This document shows positions 15,709-20,715 of a stretch of DNA of 20,715 nucleotides, piece after piece. The DNA is from Isotricha intestinalis (Eukaryota > Ciliophora > Litostomatea > Vestibuliferida > Isotrichidae), in the NCBI GenBank assembly GCA_023807065.1, contig JAJJLU010000737.1:1-20715 (forward strand), read 5' to 3'. The notes below the pieces were generated by a model, which worked only from the letters and a program-made list of their open reading frames with translations, searched no databases and was not told where the DNA came from. Both the position numbers and the translations under genes were made by a program. Numbering within the stretch: position 1 is the stretch's first letter; every line of letters begins with the position of its first letter.

Positions 15709-18700
15709 CTAAATTAATTTATTTAAAATTTCCAAATTATTTTTTTTTTCATTTTCTCTATAATTAGAAACCAAAAAATCTAATTTTTTTAAATTATTTT
15801 GCACATTTTCTTTACAACAAAAATTATTATATTGAGAAATAATTTGATTAACAACATTTTCAAATTCTTCAAAATTATTAATTAATCCATTAAAAGTTAA
15901 AATATCAAAAATTTGTTTTCTTTTTGAATTAACTTCATTTATTAAAATTTCAATTTGTTTATTTTTTTCTTCTTCTGATATATTATTTAAAATATCTGTA
16001 CATTTAGCTTCATATTCTTTTATTTGATTAGTTAAAGAAATAATTAATTTATATTTGTTTAAAACTATTTTTTTGAATTCTTTTATTTTTTTTTCATTTT
16101 CATTTTTTATAATTGATAATTCTTTTATCAACTCATAATATTCATTTTCCCATTCTTTATTATTATTATTTAAATTTTCTATACATTGATTTTTTTCAAT
16201 TATTTCATTTTTGAAATTTTTATTTTCTAAAATTAAATTTTCTTTTTTTTCACTTATTATTTTTTTTTCTTCTAATAATTCTTTATTTAATTCTATTGTT
16301 TTATTATTTTCATTTTTATCTTTTTGAATTTGGGAATTTAATAAAATAATATTTTCTTTATTTTGATTTATTACATTATTTAATCTTGAAATTTCTAAAT
16401 TTAATTTTTCAATATTATTTTTATCTTCTTCTGAAATTAACAATGATTCTTCATCTTTTTTATCAATAATTTTATCAGATTTTATTTCAATTAATTGTTT
16501 TACTTGATTATTTAAAATTTCTATTTGTTTTTTATAATAATTATTTTCAATTTTAATTTGATCAATTTCTTTTATTATATTTTCTTTATTTTCATTTATT
16601 TCTTTTAATATTAATTTTTCATTTTCTAAATCATTTATTTTATTTTTTAAGTTAAATATTTCTTTTTCAAAATCTTCTTTTTTTAAATTATTATTTTTAT
16701 TAAATTGACTCTTTTTATTTTCATCAAAACTTAATTCTTCATCAAAAATATTTTCAATTTTATTAATGTTATTTATTTTTTTTCCTTTTATTTTTTTTTC
16801 TGAATTTTGTGAATCAGAAAAAGTAAAATTAATTTGTTCATTAATTGATAATTGATTACTTTGATTTAAAACATGAATATTATTTTTTTCTTTTAATTCT
16901 TCAGTTAAAATAAATAATTGATTTTTTAATTCTTCATTTTCTTTTTCTATTAAATTCATTTTTTTTGGTGTTAAAGATTCAAAAATTTCAAATTTTGGTT
17001 TTTCTAAAATTTCTTTTTTTAATTTTAAATTTTCATCTTCTAAATTTTTTTTTTCTAAATTAAATCTTTCAGTTAAAACATTTAATTTTTCTCTTAATTC
17101 AATATTTTCTTTTTGTTGAATAATATATTTAATTTCTTTTTCTTTATTTGGAGATTCTAAATTATTATTAAAATTATTTAAACTTTGAATTTGCTTTTGA
17201 TAATAATTATTTTCATTTTCTAATATAATAAATTTTTGTTTTATTTGATTTAATTCTTCTTCAATTTGATTATTTTTTTTTTCTAATAAAATATTATTTT
17301 CAGTAATTTTATTATATTCATTATTTAAATTTAAATTATTTTCTTTTTCTTTATTATATTTTTCATTTAATGAATTATAACTTTGTTTAATTTTCATTAA
17401 TTCTATATATTCTTTTTGAATTAAATTATAATTTTCAAGTGCTTTTGATAATTTAGAATTCTCTTCTAAAATATCATTTAATTTTAATTTTGTATTTTTA
17501 TTTTCATTTAATAATAATAATAAACTATTTTTTGTTTCTATTAATTCTTTTGATATATTTAAATATCTTTCGTGAATTGATTTTAATTTTAAATTTTCTT
17601 TTTTGATTTTTTCAAATTCTAAATTTTCTTTTTTTAATTCATTATAATCATTTGTTATTTTTTTTAAATTTTCATTTTCTTTATTTAAATCTTCATAACT
17701 TTCTTTTACTTTTAATAAATTAATATTTTCTTTTACAAGTTCATTATATTTATTTTGAAATTGTTTTAATTCATTAATTTCTTTAATTAAATCTTCTTTA
17801 ATTTCTTTTGATTCTAAATTTTCTTTTTCAATTTTATAATATTTTTCTTCATAATCTTTTAAATCTTTAATAATTGAATTTAAATCTTTATTTTCATCAT
17901 TTAATTTTTTATTTTCTATTAAAATTTCATTATATTTTTCTTCAATATCTTTTATTTTTTCATATTCGGAAAAAAGATTATTATAATTTGTATTTAATTC
18001 TTCAAATTTATCTAAATCATTTCTTAAAGAGAAAATTTCTTCATTATTTTGTCTTTCTTCTTTTAATTGTTTTTTTAAATCATTAATTATATTAATATAA
18101 TCATTTTCTTTATTTTTATTATTTATAAATTTTTCACTTCTAAAAGTATTATTATTATTATTTTGTTTTTCATTGAAAATTATCATTGAATGAGAAATTA
18201 ATTTTTTTTTAAATGTATTCTCTTTTTCTTCATTATTTTCATTATAATTATTATCTATATCTATCAAAGAAGAATTATTTTCAGATTCAATTTCTTCATT
18301 AAAAAAATTCAAATTATTACTTTCTTTTTCTAATTTAATTATTTTTCTTCTTAAATTTGATATTTCTTCAATATATATTTTTTCCATTTCTTGAGCCTTT
18401 TTTAATTTAAAAATAAGAGAATCTTCTTCAAAAGAATTTTCAGAATCAAAATTATTTGTTTGTTTAGTTTCTAATGAATTAATATTTAAAGTAGGAATAT
18501 TATACTTTAAATTAATTATTTTATCTTGCTTTTTCATTAATTCACTATAATTATTTTCTAATTCTTTCATTTCTATTACTATATTATTTTTTTCTTTTTC
18601 TTTCATTGATAATTGATTTTTTAAATTTTTATTCTCTTCTATTAATTTAATATTTTCATTTTCTTTTATTTTTAATTCTTCATTTTCTTTTTTTAAATCA

Positions 18701-19659
18701 TTAAATTCTAATAATTTATTTTTTAAAATATTTGTTTCTGTTAATAATTGTTCATATTTAATTTGAATTCCTTTTAATTCTAAATTTTCTTTAAATAATT
18801 TATCATATTGTTCTCTTAACTTTTTATAATTTTCATTTTCATTTTTATTTTCTATATTTTTATTATTATTATTTTTTAATTTTCCTATTTCTATATTTTT
18901 ATTATGATTTTCTCTTTTTAAATTTTCTATTTCTTTTTTTAAAGTAATTATTAATGATTCATCTTTTTCAGGTTTATTTAAATTTTTTTCTAAATTTTCT
19001 TTTAATTTATTATTTTCAATTATATAATTATTTAATTTATTTTTAATTTCTTCATTCTCAAAACAAAATTTATCAACTAATTCTCTTTCTTTATTTAAAG
19101 AATCTAATTTTATTTTTCTTATGATTTTATCTTTTTCTTTTTTTATTTCGGTTAATTCATTTTCTAAATTTTGTTTTTCCCTTTTCTCATTTTCTAATAA
19201 TAAATTTGTATTAGATAATTGTTTTATTAAATTTATTATTTTTTCTTTTAAAATTATATGTTCTTTTTCATTTTCACTTTCATTTGGTTTAGAATTAATG
19301 TTAAGTTGTTTGATTTTTTCATTTTGTATATCAAAAGGAATAAATTTTGGATTAGAAAAATTTCTATAACTTTCATTTGAGTATTTTATTTCTCTATAAA
19401 AACTTTTAGAATTAGTATTATCAATAGAAGATGAATTTTGAATATTACTATATTGAGTGTTATTTAAATTTTTATTTGAATTTTCATCAGAATTTTGAAA
19501 AGAATTTTTAATATCTTTTACTTTTTTTGTTGATTCTTCATAAGGAAGAATTTGCTTTGAATCATATATTATATTATTTAAATTATTATTTTTCACCTGA
19601 GACGCATCTTTTGTATATTTTTTGAACATTATTTTTGAAGGAGATGATTGAGTGAACAT
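15709..19659 (-). CDS. Large coiled-coil protein, 1316 residues
   Basis: The biggest gene in the window. About the first 135 residues are Ser/Asn-rich and probably unstructured (MFTQSSPSKIMF...). From about 135 to 1200 the sequence is nearly continuous coiled coil rich in Glu, Lys, Asn, Leu and Ile, with breaks at acidic, Asn-rich linkers near 480 and 960. Within about 575-720 a pattern Y-x-x-L-x-x-E-N-x-x-L recurs (YNELVKEN, YEDLNKEN, YNELKKEN). The last 120 residues have less regular composition, with YKLIISLTNQIKEYEAKC, FDILTFNGLINNFEEFENVV and a Cys pair (FCC), and may be a small end domain. There is no motor, kinase or membrane segment. Long proteins of this type act as filament, basal-body or vesicle-tether scaffolds, but no family can be assigned. 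The stop is TAG, unlike most neighbours; the start is the first Met. Confidence 0.85.
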   Translation of the reverse strand: MFTQSSPSKIMFKKYTKDASQVKNNNLNNIIYDSKQILPYEESTKKVKDIKNSFQNSDENSNKNLNNTQYSNIQNSSSIDNTNSKSFYREIKYSNESYRNFSNPKFIPFDIQNEKIKQLNINSKPNESENEKEHIILKEKIINLIKQLSNTNLLLENEKREKQNLENELTEIKKEKDKIIRKIKLDSLNKERELVDKFCFENEEIKNKLNNYIIENNKLKENLEKNLNKPEKDESLIITLKKEIENLKRENHNKNIEIGKLKNNNNKNIENKNENENYKKLREQYDKLFKENLELKGIQIKYEQLLTETNILKNKLLEFNDLKKENEELKIKENENIKLIEENKNLKNQLSMKEKEKNNIVIEMKELENNYSELMKKQDKIINLKYNIPTLNINSLETKQTNNFDSENSFEEDSLIFKLKKAQEMEKIYIEEISNLRRKIIKLEKESNNLNFFNEEIESENNSSLIDIDNNYNENNEEKENTFKKKLISHSMIIFNEKQNNNNNTFRSEKFINNKNKENDYINIINDLKKQLKEERQNNEEIFSLRNDLDKFEELNTNYNNLFSEYEKIKDIEEKYNEILIENKKLNDENKDLNSIIKDLKDYEEKYYKIEKENLESKEIKEDLIKEINELKQFQNKYNELVKENINLLKVKESYEDLNKENENLKKITNDYNELKKENLEFEKIKKENLKLKSIHERYLNISKELIETKNSLLLLLNENKNTKLKLNDILEENSKLSKALENYNLIQKEYIELMKIKQSYNSLNEKYNKEKENNLNLNNEYNKITENNILLEKKNNQIEEELNQIKQKFIILENENNYYQKQIQSLNNFNNNLESPNKEKEIKYIIQQKENIELREKLNVLTERFNLEKKNLEDENLKLKKEILEKPKFEIFESLTPKKMNLIEKENEELKNQLFILTEELKEKNNIHVLNQSNQLSINEQINFTFSDSQNSEKKIKGKKINNINKIENIFDEELSFDENKKSQFNKNNNLKKEDFEKEIFNLKNKINDLENEKLILKEINENKENIIKEIDQIKIENNYYKKQIEILNNQVKQLIEIKSDKIIDKKDEESLLISEEDKNNIEKLNLEISRLNNVINQNKENIILLNSQIQKDKNENNKTIELNKELLEEKKIISEKKENLILENKNFKNEIIEKNQCIENLNNNNKEWENEYYELIKELSIIKNENEKKIKEFKKIVLNKYKLIISLTNQIKEYEAKCTDILNNISEEEKNKQIEILINEVNSKRKQIFDILTFNGLINNFEEFENVVNQIISQYNNFCCKENVQNNLKKLDFLVSNYRENEKKNNLEILNKLI

Positions 19660-20536
19660 TTCAATTTATTTTTTTAAATTTATGAAAATAATTAATTTAT
19701 AAATATTTTATTTTTTTTATGATTATTGATTTAATTTATTTTAATATTTAAAATATTTAGAAAAACAATTAAAAAATGATTTATTTTTGTGAAGTTAAAT
19801 ATAAATAAAGAAAAAATGAAATAATTAAATTTATATATATTGAATTTAAAAAAAAGAAAATAATCTTTATATTAAAATCATTAAAAATATAAAAAAAAAT
19901 TAATTACTCAAATGGAATAATTATAATTTATTGATTAAAAATAAAAAAAGTTATTAATTTTAATTGATAAATGATTTCTTTATCTAATACATATTTTATT
20001 ATTTATTTATTTCTTCATTATATATAATTTATATTAAAAATCATAATTGGGTTTAATGTTCTTAAGATATATCTTCTATTAGCAATTACTTTTTATTCAA
20101 TATTCTTTATAATAAATATATTCAATATTATTTCATTTAAGTGGAGAATGAAGCTTAATAATTTACCTGAAAAACAGATATTTATTATTTTAAAAAAAGA
20201 GAAATACTTTTTAAAAAAAGTTTTAAAAAATAAACAAAAAAAAATCATTGAAATATATTAAATTTATTTGAATAATTTATAACAATAATAAAATAAAAGA
20301 AAAATAGAATTTATATAAAAAAAAACAAAATATAATGAAAATATAAAGTAATATTCTTCAATTTTTTTCAACAATTATAAGTTAAAAACAAGAAATACAT
20401 AAAAAAGAATACAAATATATATAATTAAAGATTTAATGATATTAATGAAATCTGAAATAGAAAATTAATTTTTTGAAAAGACAAATATATTTTATAAATA
20501 TATTGTTATTATTTTTTCATAAAAATTAAAAATAAA
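19660..20536. other. Spacer between divergent genes, nothing recognised
   Basis: About 880 bases between the start of the large coiled-coil gene and the start of the second chaperone-like gene. It should contain both promoters. It consists of short A and T runs with no protein-like frame, no clear repeat and no RNA gene that I can see. A slightly less AT-rich patch lies near 20045-20170. Confidence 0.4.
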
Positions 20537-20715
20537 ATGGGAGAAAATAAAGAAATAAAAAGTTTAGGAATAAATATAGGTGCCTCAAAAACAGTATATT
20601 CAATATTTTCAAAAATAAATGATAATTATCTACCTCAAGTATTATTAATGAATAATTCTTCAAGAACAATTCCTTCAATTATATGTTATACTAAAACTCA
20701 TAGATTATTTGGTGA
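20537..20715 (+). CDS. Hsp70/Hsp110-like protein, N-terminal part (cut by window end)
   Basis: Fifty-nine complete codons are visible from the ATG. After a short polar start (MGENKEIKS), LGINIGASKTVYSIF (10-24) matches phosphate loop 1 of the Hsp70 ATPase, and SSRTIPSIICY (41-51) followed by LFG matches the next conserved block (RVIPSIVSF...FIGE), as in the gene near the telomere. In loop 1 the usual Asp of GIDLG is Asn (GINIG). The sequences differ strongly between the two genes outside these blocks, so this is a paralogue, not a recent copy. Full length, the remaining ATPase motifs and any C-terminal signal lie outside the window, so Hsp70 and Hsp110 membership cannot be told apart. It runs in the direction opposite to the coiled-coil gene on its left. 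Confidence 0.8.
   Translation, partial: MGENKEIKSLGINIGASKTVYSIFSKINDNYLPQVLLMNNSSRTIPSIICYTKTHRLFG

Noticed and set aside
1..20715. CRISPR arrays, transposases, integrases, rRNA or bacterial-type operons
   Set aside because: No regularly spaced direct repeats other than the telomere and coding repeats, no recognisable transposase or integrase motifs, and no rRNA-like conserved stretches were seen.

Overview
The window starts with 34 bases of a CCCCAAT telomere tract (G-strand ATTGGGG), so base 1 is a natural chromosome end. The DNA is extremely AT-rich, and its genes are compact, nearly intron-free and closely packed on both strands. The products are Lys/Asn/Ile/Glu-rich. The predicted genes use all three standard stops as terminators (mostly TAA, TAG for the large coiled-coil gene, TGA for the first MORN gene), so nothing here needs a reassigned code. 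A protist macronuclear chromosome is the best reading. From memory, CCCCAAT telomeres and very AT-rich compact chromosomes fit anaerobic trichostome (rumen-type) ciliates such as Entodinium; this assignment is an inference and was not checked.

Layout from the telomere inward: about 730 bases of subtelomere without a gene; an Hsp110-like chaperone (-); a frameshifted gene remnant (-); an Asn-rich protein with a long AAT-repeat tract (+); a membrane-anchored TLDc-domain protein (-); a 490-residue coiled-coil protein (-); a multi-pass membrane protein with a coiled-coil tail whose frame is broken by a small intron or a one-base indel (+); a decayed stretch of about 1.3 kb; a Rab-like GTPase (-); two tandem MORN-repeat genes (+,+); a 1316-residue coiled-coil protein (-); and the first 59 codons of a second Hsp70/Hsp110-like protein (+), cut by the window end.

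The most useful structural result is the first MORN gene. Its longest open frame begins inside the repeats. Two GT-AG introns (28 and 67 bases) add an upstream part and give a 351-residue protein starting MGSKLCSC, with an IQ-like helix and then MORN repeats. The next gene, 353 residues and without introns, has the same order: MG start with a Cys pair, IQ motif, MORN repeats. The two form a tandem paralogous pair, probably membrane-attached.

Most products look like parts of a large ciliated cell: membrane-associated MORN scaffolds, a vesicle-traffic GTPase, long coiled coils and chaperones. No operon or shared pathway is evident. I found no mobile element, CRISPR array, tRNA or rRNA. I did not find a clearly new system. 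The unusual items are the acylated MORN/IQ pair with a base-composition step inside one copy, two Hsp110-like genes with altered nucleotide-site residues, and decayed gene fragments in the gaps.
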